Numbered from the stretch's first letter, positions 8,654 through 19,103 are shown. The stretch: DNA of 64,000 bases from Macrococcoides goetzii (GCF_002742385.2 NZ_MJBI02000003.1:124001-188000), one strand, 5' to 3'. Notes: generated from the letters alone by a model not told the origin. Program-made: numbers and translations.

Positions 8654-10418
8654 CCGAATATGTCTTGATTGCGTCAATAAATTCTGGACAATAATGTTTT
8701 AATTTATATGATCCTACACCTTCAATAAGAATCATTTCATCTTTTGACACTGGTTTTTTCGTGGCAAATAACTGTAGCGTATGATCTGAAAATATCGTAA
8801 ATGGCGGCACAGATAAATCATCAGATAAACGTTTACGCACATCTTTTAATGTTTTCAGTAATATTTCATCCACTGTTTCAATCGTTGTGATTTTTACACG
8901 TTCATTATAAGATGCGTGCTTGTAATATGTCATCACCTGCTTATCTCCGGTTAATATTTCTCTGGCACTTTCGTGACAAAATAGTTTACCTTGCTGTTCA
9001 ATGATATATCCATTGAATAATAACGTTTCGATAAAAGACTGAATTGCATTTGTAGGATAATCTTTCAATAATCCAAATGTACTGAGCTGATGATATCCCG
9101 GATGCGTCACTGAATCATCTTCCTCACCATGCAATACTTTAGTAATCAATAATTTATGAACCGGTTGCTTTATACGAATCATACAGCTTAATATTTTCTT
9201 TGCTTCAGTCGTCATATTATAATTTTCTATTTCATGTATACAGTTAGAACATTTCCCACACTTATTAAGATGTTCATCAGGGTTAAAATAATGAATAATG
9301 GTCGACTGTAAACATTGTTTCGTCTTTGTATATGCAATCATCTTGTTTAGCTTTTCTTTTTTTAGCTCCTGCACATTTTCATCATTGCTCGTCTCGATAA
9401 AAAACTGTTGTAATTTAATATCCTGCTCACCAAACATGAGTAAACATTCACTATCTAATCCGTCACGTCCCGCACGACCTGCTTCCTGATAATAACTTTC
9501 GATGTCTTGAGGTAGATTATAATGGACAACGTAACGCACATTGGATTTATCGATACCCATACCAAAAGCATTGGTAGCGATCATGACTTTAACATCATCT
9601 TTAACAAACTTTGATTGATGTTCATCTTTCATATCTTTATTTAAACCTGCATGATAGATGACATGATCAATAGCTTCTAAATGTAACACTTCACTTAAAC
9701 TTTCGACTTGTTTTCTCGTATTGGCATATATAATGCCTGAATCCTCTTTATGTGTTCCAATGAATTCTAATAGTCGCTTTTGCTTCTGATACGTTGGGTC
9801 GATCATAAACTTTAAATTATCGCGTTTCGTACTTGTTTCAATCACATATTGGTTTTCAATATGTAATAAATTACATATATCTTCTTTGACATCCACAGTT
9901 GCTGTTGCAGTAAGCGCCATTATAGTAAACGGATGCGGCAAGCTCATTACAGCTTTGATCGATTCGCGATAGCTTGGTCTAAAGTCGTGTCCCCACTTTG
10001 AAATACAGTGTGCTTCATCAAAAGCTATCAAATTGATATTTAATTGGTACAATAAATGAATAAACTGACGTTGATTAAATCGTTCAGGTGCCACATAAAG
10101 AAACTGATAATCACCGTTTATCAAACCAATTTCTATCTGTTTTGTTTCTTTTATTTTTTGTGTTGAATTTAAAAATGCAGCATGAATACCACTCGCATTC
10201 AAGCTATCAACCTGATCTTTCATCAAGGAAATCAAAGGGCTTATCACAAGCGTTAATCCACCTTTTAATATACCCGGTATTTGATAACAGATTGATTTAC
10301 CTCCACCTGTCGGCAAAATACCTAATGTTGCATGATTATCCAATGCATTTTGAATCAATTCGCTTTGACCAGGTCTGAACGTTTCATAACCATAGTACTC
10401 TTTTAATACTTTCTCCAT
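8649..10418 (-). CDS. recQ: ATP-dependent DNA helicase RecQ
   Basis: A 589-residue superfamily 2 helicase. Motif 0 region is YGYETFRPGQ, motif I GILPTGGGKSICYQ, motif II FDEAHCISKWGHDFR (DEAH), motif III LTATAT, and motif VI QEAGRAGRDG. Zinc-binding cysteines appear at CLQSTIIHYF and CGKCSNC, followed by a winged-helix region and a C-terminal HRDC domain (about 510-589). It unwinds DNA 3' to 5' at stalled forks and recombination intermediates. Its ribosome binding site GGAG lies inside the last codons of the ABC-F gene, so the two are translationally coupled. Length and motif set are normal. Confidence 0.93.
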   Translation of the reverse strand: MEKVLKEYYGYETFRPGQSELIQNALDNHATLGILPTGGGKSICYQIPGILKGGLTLVISPLISLMKDQVDSLNASGIHAAFLNSTQKIKETKQIEIGLINGDYQFLYVAPERFNQRQFIHLLYQLNINLIAFDEAHCISKWGHDFRPSYRESIKAVMSLPHPFTIMALTATATVDVKEDICNLLHIENQYVIETSTKRDNLKFMIDPTYQKQKRLLEFIGTHKEDSGIIYANTRKQVESLSEVLHLEAIDHVIYHAGLNKDMKDEHQSKFVKDDVKVMIATNAFGMGIDKSNVRYVVHYNLPQDIESYYQEAGRAGRDGLDSECLLMFGEQDIKLQQFFIETSNDENVQELKKEKLNKMIAYTKTKQCLQSTIIHYFNPDEHLNKCGKCSNCIHEIENYNMTTEAKKILSCMIRIKQPVHKLLITKVLHGEEDDSVTHPGYHQLSTFGLLKDYPTNAIQSFIETLLFNGYIIEQQGKLFCHESAREILTGDKQVMTYYKHASYNERVKITTIETVDEILLKTLKDVRKRLSDDLSVPPFTIFSDHTLQLFATKKPVSKDEMILIEGVGSYKLKHYCPEFIDAIKTYSA

Positions 10419-10421
10419 GAT

Positions 10422-12296
10422 TTACTCCATTCGCTCACTTAATTCGTCCCATTCTCCATAGTATGCTTCATATTCCTCTTCCAAAGCTTGTCTTTCATTC
10501 GTTAATTGATTGAGTTTATCATAATTTGTCGTCTCTGCTGCAATGGATTGATCGATTGCTTCTAACTTAGTTTCCAGTGTTTCAATCGCTTCAGATAGAA
10601 ACTCAAAACGACGTTTATCTTTATAAGATACACGTGTTGATTGCTTAGCTTGTTCTGGCATTGCTTTCTCCTGAACAAGCGCTTCCTGTTTCTTCTGCTC
10701 ATCTGCTATTTGTTTAAAACTTAAATAATCGTTAAAATCTCCAAGTACTTTATCAATATGCTGATGATTAACAAACCAGTATGTATCCACTACTTTATTT
10801 AAGAAGTAACGATCATGACTAACAGTAATGACTGCACCACTAAAATTCTCTAAATAATCCTCTAAAATCGTTAATGTCTCTGTATCAAGATCATTTGTCG
10901 GCTCATCCAGTAATAAAACATTTGGTCCTTCAATCAATATACTGAGTAGATATAATCGTTTACGTTCTCCACCACTTAAACGATGAATATATGTACCATG
11001 CATACTTGAAGGAAATAAGAATCGTTCAAGTAGTTGGGTAACAGATATTTTTTCTCCAGTCGATGTCGTTGCAGCTTCTGCCTTTTCACGCAGGAAATCG
11101 ATGACACGTAAATCCTGATTTAACTTAACATCTTCCTGTTTATAATAACCGATCTTTACTGTCTGACCTGTGATCATCTCTCCGTATGTTGGCTTCATTA
11201 CGTTTGCAATAATATTTAGCAATGTAGATTTTCCAGTACCATTTTGTCCGACGATACCGATACGATCTGATGTTTGAACGATTGTGCTGAAATCTTTAAA
11301 TAAGATTTTATCTTCAAACTGCATTCCGATTGATTCGAATTCAAAGACTTGTTTCCCTAAACGTTTGTGCGCAAGATTGATTTCCATCGTCTCTTTCGTT
11401 TGATGCTGTTTAACTTTATCCTCAATATTTGAGAAACGGTCAATACGTGCCTGTTGTTTTGTAGTACGTGCCTTTGCACCTTTTCGCATCCAGTCGAGCT
11501 CTTGTTTATATAGCTGTTTCTCTTTTTGTTCCTGTTTGCTTTCAATGATTTCTAATTCTGCTTTGTGTGTGATGTAATCGTTGTAATTACCTTTATATAA
11601 ATAAAGTTTTCCGTTTCTTAGTTCGACGATACGATTCATTACTTCATTCAGGAAATAACGATCATGTGTCACAACTAATACAGACTTTTTATACTGTTTA
11701 ATAAACGTAATCAACCAGTGAATCGATTCGAAATCAAGATGGTTTGTAGGTTCATCAAGCAGTAATAAATCTGGTGCTTTTAAAAGTGATTTCGCCAGTG
11801 CTACACGTTTTTTCTGACCACCAGAAAGTGAAGTAATGGGCTGAGATAAATCTTTTATACCAAGTTTCGTTAAGATTGATTCTGCTTCAGCACGATAACT
11901 GAAACCATCTAGCTGTTCTATTTGTTGTTGAATAATACTTAACTGTTCAATAAGTTGATCATTCACTTCTGTTTCCATTTGCTTGAGCAGTGCATCATAC
12001 TTTTTAAATTTCTGCATAACCGGATGTGTTTCATCGATAACGTTATCCACGATTGAAAGCGATTCATTTAACACTGGTTGTTGCGCTGCATACTCAATCG
12101 TAAAATCTTTCGGATGCGTTACTACGCCATGGTGATCTTCAATTTCTGCAATACACTTCAGAAGTGCACTTTTTCCTGTTCCATTTATACCAACAAGTGC
12201 AATTTTATCTCCAACAGATATGCTTAATGATATATCATCAAATACTGTTTTAAGACCGTATTGCTTCGATAAATTTTCTATTTTATATGCTTCCAT
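10422..12296 (-). CDS. ABC-F family ATPase, Uup-like
   Basis: A 624-residue soluble protein with two ABC domains and no membrane segment. First domain: GINGTGKSALLK, LSGGQKKRVALAK, LLLLDEPTNHLD. Second: GQNGTGKSTLLN, LSGGERKRLYLL, LLLDEPTNDLDTET. Between them is the charged ABC-F linker (about 240-300). The last 90 residues are a predicted coiled coil, as in Uup, which binds DNA or ribosomes. ABC-F proteins act at the ribosomal E site and influence stalled elongation. The start is the ATG after GAGGAG; an upstream ATG in frame lacks such a site. It is three bases from recQ. A resistance-type ABC-F is less likely given the C-terminal domain and core location. Confidence 0.85.
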   Translation of the reverse strand: MEAYKIENLSKQYGLKTVFDDISLSISVGDKIALVGINGTGKSALLKCIAEIEDHHGVVTHPKDFTIEYAAQQPVLNESLSIVDNVIDETHPVMQKFKKYDALLKQMETEVNDQLIEQLSIIQQQIEQLDGFSYRAEAESILTKLGIKDLSQPITSLSGGQKKRVALAKSLLKAPDLLLLDEPTNHLDFESIHWLITFIKQYKKSVLVVTHDRYFLNEVMNRIVELRNGKLYLYKGNYNDYITHKAELEIIESKQEQKEKQLYKQELDWMRKGAKARTTKQQARIDRFSNIEDKVKQHQTKETMEINLAHKRLGKQVFEFESIGMQFEDKILFKDFSTIVQTSDRIGIVGQNGTGKSTLLNIIANVMKPTYGEMITGQTVKIGYYKQEDVKLNQDLRVIDFLREKAEAATTSTGEKISVTQLLERFLFPSSMHGTYIHRLSGGERKRLYLLSILIEGPNVLLLDEPTNDLDTETLTILEDYLENFSGAVITVSHDRYFLNKVVDTYWFVNHQHIDKVLGDFNDYLSFKQIADEQKKQEALVQEKAMPEQAKQSTRVSYKDKRRFEFLSEAIETLETKLEAIDQSIAAETTNYDKLNQLTNERQALEEEYEAYYGEWDELSERME

Positions 12297-12440
12297 AATC
12301 GCTCTCCTCACATATAATACATTTCACTATCTCATAGTATGATATTCAAATTTGATATTCTGGTTTGTTTTTTTATGATATAGTAATGTATTATAAACTT
12401 CAGTATTATATTATACACTTTTTTACTATAGGAGGTACAC

Positions 12441-13253
12441 ATGTTAGAATGGTTTAGTCAATTATCTCCTGTTGCTCAGGCCGGTATAGCCGGATTATTT
12501 ACCTGGTCTATGACTGGACTTGGTGCAGCAGTTGTATTTTTATTTAAATCTGTAAATATGAAAGTATTAAACACAATGCAAGGATTTGCTGCAGGCGTGA
12601 TGATCGCAGCATCATTCTGGTCACTATTAGCACCTGCAATTGAATTCAGTGAAGAAAATGGACAGATTCCCTGGATTCCTGCAGCAATCGGATTTCTATT
12701 AGGTGGTGTGTTTATCAGATTACTTGATGTCATCATCCCACATATCCATCCGAAAGCTCAGCCTAGCCATATGCACGAAGGTCCAAAAACGAATTTAAAG
12801 AAGTCAACTTTATTATTCTTAGCGATTACTATGCACAATATACCTGAAGGACTTGCACTTGGTGTTGGGTTTGGTGGTGTTGTTTCAGGCAATGAACAGA
12901 TGCTCCTAGCAGCAATTGGTCTTGCTATCGGGATTGGTATTCAGAATATTCCTGAAGGAAGTGCTTTATCATTACCGATACATGGTGACGGTAAATCAAA
13001 ATGGTTTTCTTTTAATATGGGGCATGGATCCGCAATTGTAGAGCCTATCTTTGCAATGATCGGTGCTGGTGCTGTGTTATTAATCACCCCGATGTTGCCC
13101 TATGCATTAGCATTTGCTGCTGGCGCGATGATATTCGTTGTCGTTGAGGAGTTAATTCCTGAATCACAATCTGGAAATAATACGGACCTTGCAACTTTAG
13201 GTTTGATGCTTGGTTTTACAATCATGATGATATTAGATGTGTCGTTAGGATAA
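12441..13253 (+). CDS. ZIP family divalent metal transporter
   Basis: A 270-residue polytopic protein of the ZIP (GufA) branch with about eight membrane segments. Segment IV holds the metal-binding HNIPEGLALGVGFG, and segment V holds QNIPEGSALSLP, the two signature half-sites. A histidine-rich loop (HIHPKAQPSHMH, about residues 103-114) lies between TM3 and TM4. It probably imports zinc, possibly manganese or iron. GGAGG sits ahead of the ATG. It is divergent from the ABC-F gene across a 144-base gap and is followed by a strong bidirectional terminator. I see no convincing Zur box. Confidence 0.85.
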   Translation: MLEWFSQLSPVAQAGIAGLFTWSMTGLGAAVVFLFKSVNMKVLNTMQGFAAGVMIAASFWSLLAPAIEFSEENGQIPWIPAAIGFLLGGVFIRLLDVIIPHIHPKAQPSHMHEGPKTNLKKSTLLFLAITMHNIPEGLALGVGFGGVVSGNEQMLLAAIGLAIGIGIQNIPEGSALSLPIHGDGKSKWFSFNMGHGSAIVEPIFAMIGAGAVLLITPMLPYALAFAAGAMIFVVVEELIPESQSGNNTDLATLGLMLGFTIMMILDVSLG

Positions 13254-13264
13254 TCATTACACAG

Positions 13265-13297
13265 AAAAAGACGAGGAAAATTTTCCTCGTCTTTTTG
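13265..13297. terminator. Bidirectional terminator between ZIP gene and ltaS
   Basis: Perfect palindromic hairpin GACGAGGAAAATTTTCCTCGTC flanked by A run and T run; serves both converging genes. Confidence 0.9.
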
Positions 13298-13301
13298 TAT
13301 T

Positions 13302-15239
13302 TTATTTTTCTTTCCCTTTAGTACCATTGATGTACTCATATTTTGATGGGTCAACTTTTTTGAAGTCTTTATTTTTATAGAAGCGTAATAAGTCACCATT
13401 TAATAATGAATCTGACATTTCTAATTCTTTTTCTACACTTCTTTTAATTTCAACTGCTTGTTGCTTTTTAGCTTCATCTTCAATCGGTAAGTTCGTTTTA
13501 TTATCATAATAAATGCCATTGATAGATTTAACTTCTGGACTAATAAAGTCACCATTTCTAAACACGACAGTATCTTTATGCGCTTTAGAAAGTAAGTCTG
13601 TACCAAACATAACGTATGGTTTAGCATCAATTCCTAATAAGTGTAATAGCGTCGGTGCGACGTCGACTTGTCCGGCATACGTATGATCAACTCTTCCTTC
13701 TATGCCTGGTACTTTCATAAATAATCCAGTACGTTGTAAATCCATAAATTTAGTAGGCGTAATCTCTTCACCTAATAATTTTTCCATCGCTTTGTTATGA
13801 TTTTCAGAAATACCGTAATGGTCACCGTAAATAATGATTACAGAATCATCATACAGACCTTCTTTCTTCAAATCATCGATAAAATCATGTACAGCTTCAT
13901 CTAAATAACGTGCTGTCTGAACATATCCATCAACCGTTGGATTACCTGTATTCGGTGAATCAATCGTTGCTTCTGTTTCATCGATAGTAAATGGATAATG
14001 ATTTGTTAAAGTAATTAAGTGTGAATAGAATGGTGCTTTCTCTTCTTTTAGGAATGGAATAGATTCATCGAAGAATTCTTTATCTTTTAATCCTAAATTT
14101 TCTAAGTTCTTTTCTGACATATCATAATAAGAAGCATCATAGAATTTATCTACACCGAAATGCTTATAAATTTGATCGCGGTTCCAGAATGTTTTATAGT
14201 CTCCGTGCATCACTGAAGTTGAATATCCTTGTTGTTGATGCATGATTGCCGGTAATGACTGATATGTGTTATCGCCTTTTAAGCTGAAGGCTGAACCTTG
14301 AGGTAAACCATATATACTGTTATCCATAGTAAGTTCTGAGTCACTCGTCTTACCTTGTCCAGTTTGATGGAAGAAATTATCATAATAGATAAAATCTTTT
14401 TGACCACTTGCTAGTGAATTTAAGAAAGGTGTGACTTCTTCACCATTGACTTTGTAATTGATTAAGAAAGTCTGGAAACTTTCTAAATGAATTTTAATCA
14501 CATTTTTCTCTTTAGCAATCCCGAATGTTGCGCCATTTGGTGCAGCATATTTTGTCTTTGTATAAGATTGTACTTTTGCTAAGTCATCTGAACTTGCTAA
14601 TGCTTTTTGCTGGTTATTTTGAATCGTCTTTACCCCGTCATACACCGTAAAATTAAAGGGTCCTAAATATTTCACTAAATATTTATGGTCAAATGTTCTT
14701 GTTAAAAGCTCTGGTCTGTCTGTTTCAGCAAAAGCTAAATTTAAGAAGAATAAAGAAATTGAAACTCCCATTAATACAGGGACATATTTTTTCTTAAATG
14801 ATTTAGTTGATAACGTCTCTTTTCTAAACAATAAAATAAACAGAAAAGCAAAAGTATCAATAAAGTACATAAAATCATACCATTCAAATGAACTCCATAA
14901 AGCTCCGCTCATTGATTCAACGTTACTTACTTGATTTAATGTACTGAAAGTAATGAAATCCGAGAAAAATCTAAAGTAAACGACATTAGCATACAATAAG
15001 AATGTCAGTAAGAAACCACCAATAAACACAAACCAATAAGATTTTCTACCTTTAAAAAATAGAAAAACACTTAAGATTAATGCTACTAAACTATAAGGGT
15101 TCATGAGTAATATTAAATTTTGAACAAGTCCTTTAACACCTAGTGACAAATCAATATAATATGCAAAATATGTTTTAAGTGAGACAGCAAGTACTGTCAA
15201 TAAAAAAAACATAAATATCGATATTTTCTTTTCTTTCAT
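13302..15239 (-). CDS. ltaS: Lipoteichoic acid synthase
   Basis: A 645-residue membrane enzyme that polymerises glycerol-phosphate from phosphatidylglycerol into lipoteichoic acid. Five hydrophobic segments fill residues 1-175. A signal-peptidase site ALA-SS follows, with cleavage predicted after Ala215, matching the known processing of staphylococcal LtaS. The sulfatase-like domain has Glu253 in HLES and nucleophile Thr298 in GQGKTSD; YGDHYG supplies later metal ligands. Start chosen at the ATG 7 bases after GGAGG, dropping a 7-residue upstream extension. Length equals the family norm. The 200-base region upstream is AT-rich with no recognised operator. Confidence 0.95.
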   Translation of the reverse strand: MKEKKISIFMFFLLTVLAVSLKTYFAYYIDLSLGVKGLVQNLILLMNPYSLVALILSVFLFFKGRKSYWFVFIGGFLLTFLLYANVVYFRFFSDFITFSTLNQVSNVESMSGALWSSFEWYDFMYFIDTFAFLFILLFRKETLSTKSFKKKYVPVLMGVSISLFFLNLAFAETDRPELLTRTFDHKYLVKYLGPFNFTVYDGVKTIQNNQQKALASSDDLAKVQSYTKTKYAAPNGATFGIAKEKNVIKIHLESFQTFLINYKVNGEEVTPFLNSLASGQKDFIYYDNFFHQTGQGKTSDSELTMDNSIYGLPQGSAFSLKGDNTYQSLPAIMHQQQGYSTSVMHGDYKTFWNRDQIYKHFGVDKFYDASYYDMSEKNLENLGLKDKEFFDESIPFLKEEKAPFYSHLITLTNHYPFTIDETEATIDSPNTGNPTVDGYVQTARYLDEAVHDFIDDLKKEGLYDDSVIIIYGDHYGISENHNKAMEKLLGEEITPTKFMDLQRTGLFMKVPGIEGRVDHTYAGQVDVAPTLLHLLGIDAKPYVMFGTDLLSKAHKDTVVFRNGDFISPEVKSINGIYYDNKTNLPIEDEAKKQQAVEIKRSVEKELEMSDSLLNGDLLRFYKNKDFKKVDPSKYEYINGTKGKEK

Positions 15240-15459
15240 ACGTTTTCCTCCATTAAACAAACATTTCTTTCGTGATGCTATTTATAATATTAATCATAAC
15301 TTAGTAACATTTACACTTTATTATATATTGTAACATATACGTAATGTTTTTTTCTGTGTACAATATATTAATTTATACCGTTTGCACAAAAATTTCAAGT
15401 GTTTTTACTTAATAAGTATCTTTTTCGTGTAAAAAGTGACCGAATTGTGACGAACATGT

Positions 15460-16422
15460 CTATACATTCAATTCCTTTTGATGGAGAAACTCAATTTGCG
15501 CTAATACCGTCTTTAGCCAGTTTTCATAACTCTTTTGTTGTCGTTCTAATTCACTTTTAGAAACCCATTTAAAATACAATTTTGACCCTGGCTTCTTTTG
15601 AGATAGTTTAGGTAAATGATACGGTGCAATATTAGCGATATATGAGAAATCATTGTCCTGATGCATACTCTTTAATACAATAACAAGATCACCGTCCTGT
15701 GTGAGTTGTAAAGCTCCGCTTTGTTTTATACGGATGTTTGTTGTACATGCCGGGCAAGTTATCGTATTCCCTTCAAGAATAAAGCCGGTTCTATCAAAAC
15801 GATTTGTTACGATATAAATATCTTCCTGTAATGCTTGTTTCGTTTCACCTGATAATTCATTCTCACTTACTGATTCCAGATGAAAAACATCCGAATAATA
15901 AATGCGTGCCAATGAATAAGCATCAATGCCCCATGTCGTTTCTTTTCGTTTTGCTATATTTTCGAACAATTTTTTCTGAAATGGTGTGTAACTACGTGCC
16001 AATTCAAATCGTGCACCTGCTTGAATAATATAATCTTCTGTATCCTTTAAGCGACAACTATCGATTTGCAGACCACCGGCAATTGCCATATAAACACGAG
16101 TACCTTTTTTAGGTTGACCAAAGTAAAGGGTTTCTCCTCTTTCCATAAGATGCACTTTCATTGGCATAATACGTCTTTCATCAGTATAAGCGTAAAACTC
16201 AGCTCCCATTAAAGCGATTAACGTCGGTTCACGAAAGTGTATGGTCGGCGCCTGGAAAGTCATTTCAATCGTTGGTGTATTAACTGGATTACCTACTAAT
16301 GCATTTCCTAATATATGAGATAATGCATCACATGGGCCATTTAAAGATAATGAAGCATTTTCTTTAGTTTCTAACTGTTGAAAAGTTGTATAAATACCTG
16401 CTGTTTGAAATATGATAGACAT
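15460..16422 (-). CDS. Orphan PxpC/KipA-like (5-oxoprolinase subunit C family) protein, divergent
   Basis: A 320-residue protein resembling the carboxyltransferase-like subunit PxpC (KipA): GIYTTFQQL near residue 9, a degenerate NGPCDALSHILGNALVGN, VYMAIAGGLQ near 120, and DRTGFILEG near 217. Family members work with PxpA and PxpB to open 5-oxoproline to glutamate using ATP. Here neither partner is nearby. The signature GxxTTVQDLGR/SGAMD is eroded, and a CPACTTN motif appears that I do not recall from the family. It could be specialised or decaying. No frameshift is seen. The ribosome binding site is modest (AGGGAA). Function should not be taken as oxoprolinase. Confidence 0.6.
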   Translation of the reverse strand: MSIIFQTAGIYTTFQQLETKENASLSLNGPCDALSHILGNALVGNPVNTPTIEMTFQAPTIHFREPTLIALMGAEFYAYTDERRIMPMKVHLMERGETLYFGQPKKGTRVYMAIAGGLQIDSCRLKDTEDYIIQAGARFELARSYTPFQKKLFENIAKRKETTWGIDAYSLARIYYSDVFHLESVSENELSGETKQALQEDIYIVTNRFDRTGFILEGNTITCPACTTNIRIKQSGALQLTQDGDLVIVLKSMHQDNDFSYIANIAPYHLPKLSQKKPGSKLYFKWVSKSELERQQKSYENWLKTVLAQIEFLHQKELNV

Positions 16423-16493
16423 CGTTATATTTCCCTTCTCATTAAATTTACAATATTAATATAACCTTTACATCGGCCTAAAGTCGTAAAAAA

Positions 16494-16519
16494 ATTCTAC
16501 CGCTTATGATCGGTAGAAT
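16494..16519 (-). terminator. Terminator of the pab/small membrane protein genes
   Basis: Hairpin ATTCTACCG / CGGTAGAAT with an 8-base loop, then seven T on the minus strand. It overlaps the last codons of the small membrane gene. Confidence 0.82.
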
Positions 16520-16725
16520 ATATTGGTAATATCAATCAATATGGTTCTAAAACAAAAAGCGATAAACGTAACAATTATTATAGATGCGATCATCGTCACA
16601 TATAACATCACCAGAGCGTTATTCGTCTTATCATCTTTAAAAAGTTTGATGATATATCGATTCATTATATAGACTAATAGCGATAAGCCTGCTAATAGAA
16701 ATAAAATCATGAGGAAATTCATCAT
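16504..16725 (-). CDS. Small membrane protein, two predicted helices (unknown)
   Basis: About 73 residues with two hydrophobic helices (roughly 4-22 and 38-62) joined by a short charged loop, KLFKDDKTNN. I do not recognise it. I chose the paired ATGs following AGGTGA rather than the GTG three codons upstream, which overlaps that site. It lies 80 bases after the pabB-pabC fusion on the same strand and ends inside the terminator, so it may share the transcript. No signal for secretion is obvious. Coding is plausible because of the ribosome binding site, codon pattern and terminator placement. Confidence 0.55.
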   Translation of the reverse strand: MMNFLMILFLLAGLSLLVYIMNRYIIKLFKDDKTNNALVMLYVTMIASIIIVTFIAFCFRTILIDITNIFYRS

Positions 16726-16807
16726 TCGCTTCACCTATTTTTCGGATTTTACACTTTAATAGCATTTATTATAACGCTTTTGAGTGTATTAATAAACCAG
16801 GAATATA

Positions 16808-18541
16808 TTATTTTAATTGTAATGCTACCTGAACCCATTCTCTTAAGCTATTAATCATATATAATTTAACATCTCCAGCACGATACTTTTCAATAAAAGT
16901 TGCTAATTCAATTTCCGCTTCTTTCACTTCACCACGATCCAGTAGCGCACTTCTCATACACCCATTCAGTATGTAGTCATGCTTTGGGGTGTAGTACATC
17001 CCATCACTTTCGATAATTGCATTTCCTATATTAAACTCAAGTAGATATTTACCATCATGAAATAATGTTAAGCCATCAGATGCATATTGACTACGCACGG
17101 ACGTTTTATTTTGATGGAACGCTTTTTTATTAAAATGCATCAAACGTAATGCTGCTTTATGATTAAATGTGCCGATGGATTTAATTGATGAAGAAATATT
17201 ACCATTACAATCAACTGTTATTCGCAACATAAAAGGTTGATCTTCATTTATATCCTGAAAGGTTGAATCAAAAAGACTATCCAGTTTATTTTCATCATAA
17301 TCAATTTCAAAATGATTTAATGCTTTCATCAATCGAGCTTTATGATACGCTTTTCTTTTAATTTCTCCACATTCAACACGCATCGTTTCAATAAGATGGA
17401 AATCATCTGGTAAAGTTACGCTTGTATCACGGATATAATCTAGTATTTTGGACTTGGCCACCATTTCGTCATACTCAAGTTCAGGATTCGAATCAATTGT
17501 GATTCCTCCACCGACGCCATACGTCACTACTTCCTCATTATGCTTATATTCAAGCGTTCTAATCGGTACGTTAAAGATTGCAACTTCATTTGGTACGATT
17601 AAACCAATTGTGCCGCAATATACTGAACGTTCTGTGTCTTCAAGACGATTGATAATGTTCATCGTAGACTGTTTCGGTGCTCCTGTGATCGAACCACACG
17701 GAAACAATGCTTTCATGATATCATATAAACCTTTGTCTTCTAATGTAGCAGTGATTGTTGAAGTCATTTGGTAGACCGATTTAAATCGCTCAATCGTAAA
17801 GAGATGTGGTACCTTTACACTACCTTTCTTTGCGATTTTACTCAAATCATTGCGTAATAAGTCGACAATCATCACATTTTCAGCTCTATCTTTGACTGAG
17901 TCTTTTAAAAACTGAAAGTTTTGTATGTCTTTTGCTGGATTGCTGTCCGTTGGCATCGTACCCTTCATCGGTTTCGTCAGAACCTCTTTTGTGTTGAAAT
18001 CATACTGAAAGAAAAGTTCTGGAGAGATGCTGACGATTGTTTGTGTGTCATCTTCAATATATGCAGTATAATCACCATGCTGTTTTGAGAGCTTTTCGTA
18101 TACGTGATAAAGATTGTGTTTATTATTCTTGGCCAGCAATCTTGTCGTGTAATTCACCTGATACGTATTGCCTAATCTGATTTCCTGCTGAATAGCTTCA
18201 ATCTGATTTATGATATGTGCTTTATCATGCATAAATTGAAAATCAAGGGTTATATTTGGTGCCCCTTCATTGAAAGACTTATTTATCACACGCTCACGAT
18301 TGAAATAATATAATTTTATTAACTGATCGCTATCTTTTGTATTAAGCAAAGGATCGAACAGTCTACTCGCTTCATATTTCATTACAACAAGTACAATATA
18401 TCCACTTGTTTCCGCTTCATGCAGCGCTGCTTCAACTTTATCTGCATCATTAACAACGACCACTTTCGATGGTTGCTCGAACTTAAAATGATAGTTCCTA
18501 TCTTCTTCAGCAATATATTTAAAGTTAATTTCAGCTTTCAT
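16808..18541 (-). CDS. pabB: Aminodeoxychorismate synthase component I fused to aminodeoxychorismate lyase (PabB-PabC)
   Basis: 577 residues in two parts. Residues about 1-370 are the chorismate-binding PabB domain, with PCGSITGAPK near 281 and the late stretch YGVGGGIT. Residues about 378-577 are a fold-IV PLP enzyme like PabC: LIETMRVECG, a lysine in HQNKTSVRSQY as the likely Schiff-base residue, and NGCMRSALL. Together they turn chorismate plus ammonia from PabA into p-aminobenzoate for folate. In S. aureus these are two genes; here the frame is continuous. AAAGGAG precedes the ATG, inside the end of pabA, which overlaps by 11 bases. Confidence 0.88.
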   Translation of the reverse strand: MKAEINFKYIAEEDRNYHFKFEQPSKVVVVNDADKVEAALHEAETSGYIVLVVMKYEASRLFDPLLNTKDSDQLIKLYYFNRERVINKSFNEGAPNITLDFQFMHDKAHIINQIEAIQQEIRLGNTYQVNYTTRLLAKNNKHNLYHVYEKLSKQHGDYTAYIEDDTQTIVSISPELFFQYDFNTKEVLTKPMKGTMPTDSNPAKDIQNFQFLKDSVKDRAENVMIVDLLRNDLSKIAKKGSVKVPHLFTIERFKSVYQMTSTITATLEDKGLYDIMKALFPCGSITGAPKQSTMNIINRLEDTERSVYCGTIGLIVPNEVAIFNVPIRTLEYKHNEEVVTYGVGGGITIDSNPELEYDEMVAKSKILDYIRDTSVTLPDDFHLIETMRVECGEIKRKAYHKARLMKALNHFEIDYDENKLDSLFDSTFQDINEDQPFMLRITVDCNGNISSSIKSIGTFNHKAALRLMHFNKKAFHQNKTSVRSQYASDGLTLFHDGKYLLEFNIGNAIIESDGMYYTPKHDYILNGCMRSALLDRGEVKEAEIELATFIEKYRAGDVKLYMINSLREWVQVALQLK

Positions 18542-19103
18542 ATATATCTCCTTTAATGAATGATGCTAACATCTTTAATCCATCGGTTGTAAGAATCGAT
18601 TCCGGATGAAACTGAATACCATATATCGGTAACGCTTCATGACGTACGCCCATAATAATATTATCTTCTGTCCAGGCAGTCTTTTTAAGCGGTAATTCTA
18701 CTTTTCCCTTTTGTCCTAACGAGTGATATCTAGCTACTTTTGTAGGTGAAGCAATGTCTTTAAAAATCATATTACCATCATGAAAGATATCTACCTGATG
18801 GCCGTGTACCGGTCTTAATTGCTTTATTACATTATTATAATGCATCATAATAACCTGAAACCCTAAACAGACACCAAGTATGGGTATTGTTCCACCAAAT
18901 TTATCTAAAATGTCATGCGCCAATTTCGCATCTCTAGGATGACCTGGTCCAGGAGATAAAATAATATGCGATGGATTTATTTTTCTTATATCTTCTATAG
19001 TGATTTCATCTATTGTTTTTGTCACGACATTTTCATCTAACTGCTCTATGTAATGCACAATATTATATGTAAACGAATCGTGATGATCAATCATAAGTAT
19101 CAT
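18531..19103 (-). CDS. pabA: Aminodeoxychorismate/anthranilate synthase glutaminase subunit
   Basis: A 190-residue class I glutamine amidotransferase. It shows DHHDSFTYNIVHYIE at the N-terminus, LSPGPGHPRDA, the nucleophile cysteine in LGVCLGFQ (about residue 79), and the histidine-glutamate pair in GIQFHPES. It hydrolyses glutamine and channels ammonia to the PabB domain encoded immediately downstream. TrpG is an alternative name for the same fold, but the overlap with a PabB-PabC fusion and absence of trp genes favour PabA. GAGG stands 7 bases before the ATG. Confidence 0.9.
   Translation of the reverse strand: MILMIDHHDSFTYNIVHYIEQLDENVVTKTIDEITIEDIRKINPSHIILSPGPGHPRDAKLAHDILDKFGGTIPILGVCLGFQVIMMHYNNVIKQLRPVHGHQVDIFHDGNMIFKDIASPTKVARYHSLGQKGKVELPLKKTAWTEDNIIMGVRHEALPIYGIQFHPESILTTDGLKMLASFIKGDIYES

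Noticed and set aside
11357-11545. 62-codon minus-strand frame inside the ABC-F gene
   Set aside because: Same strand, different frame within the linker of a well-supported ABC-F protein; no independent start site.
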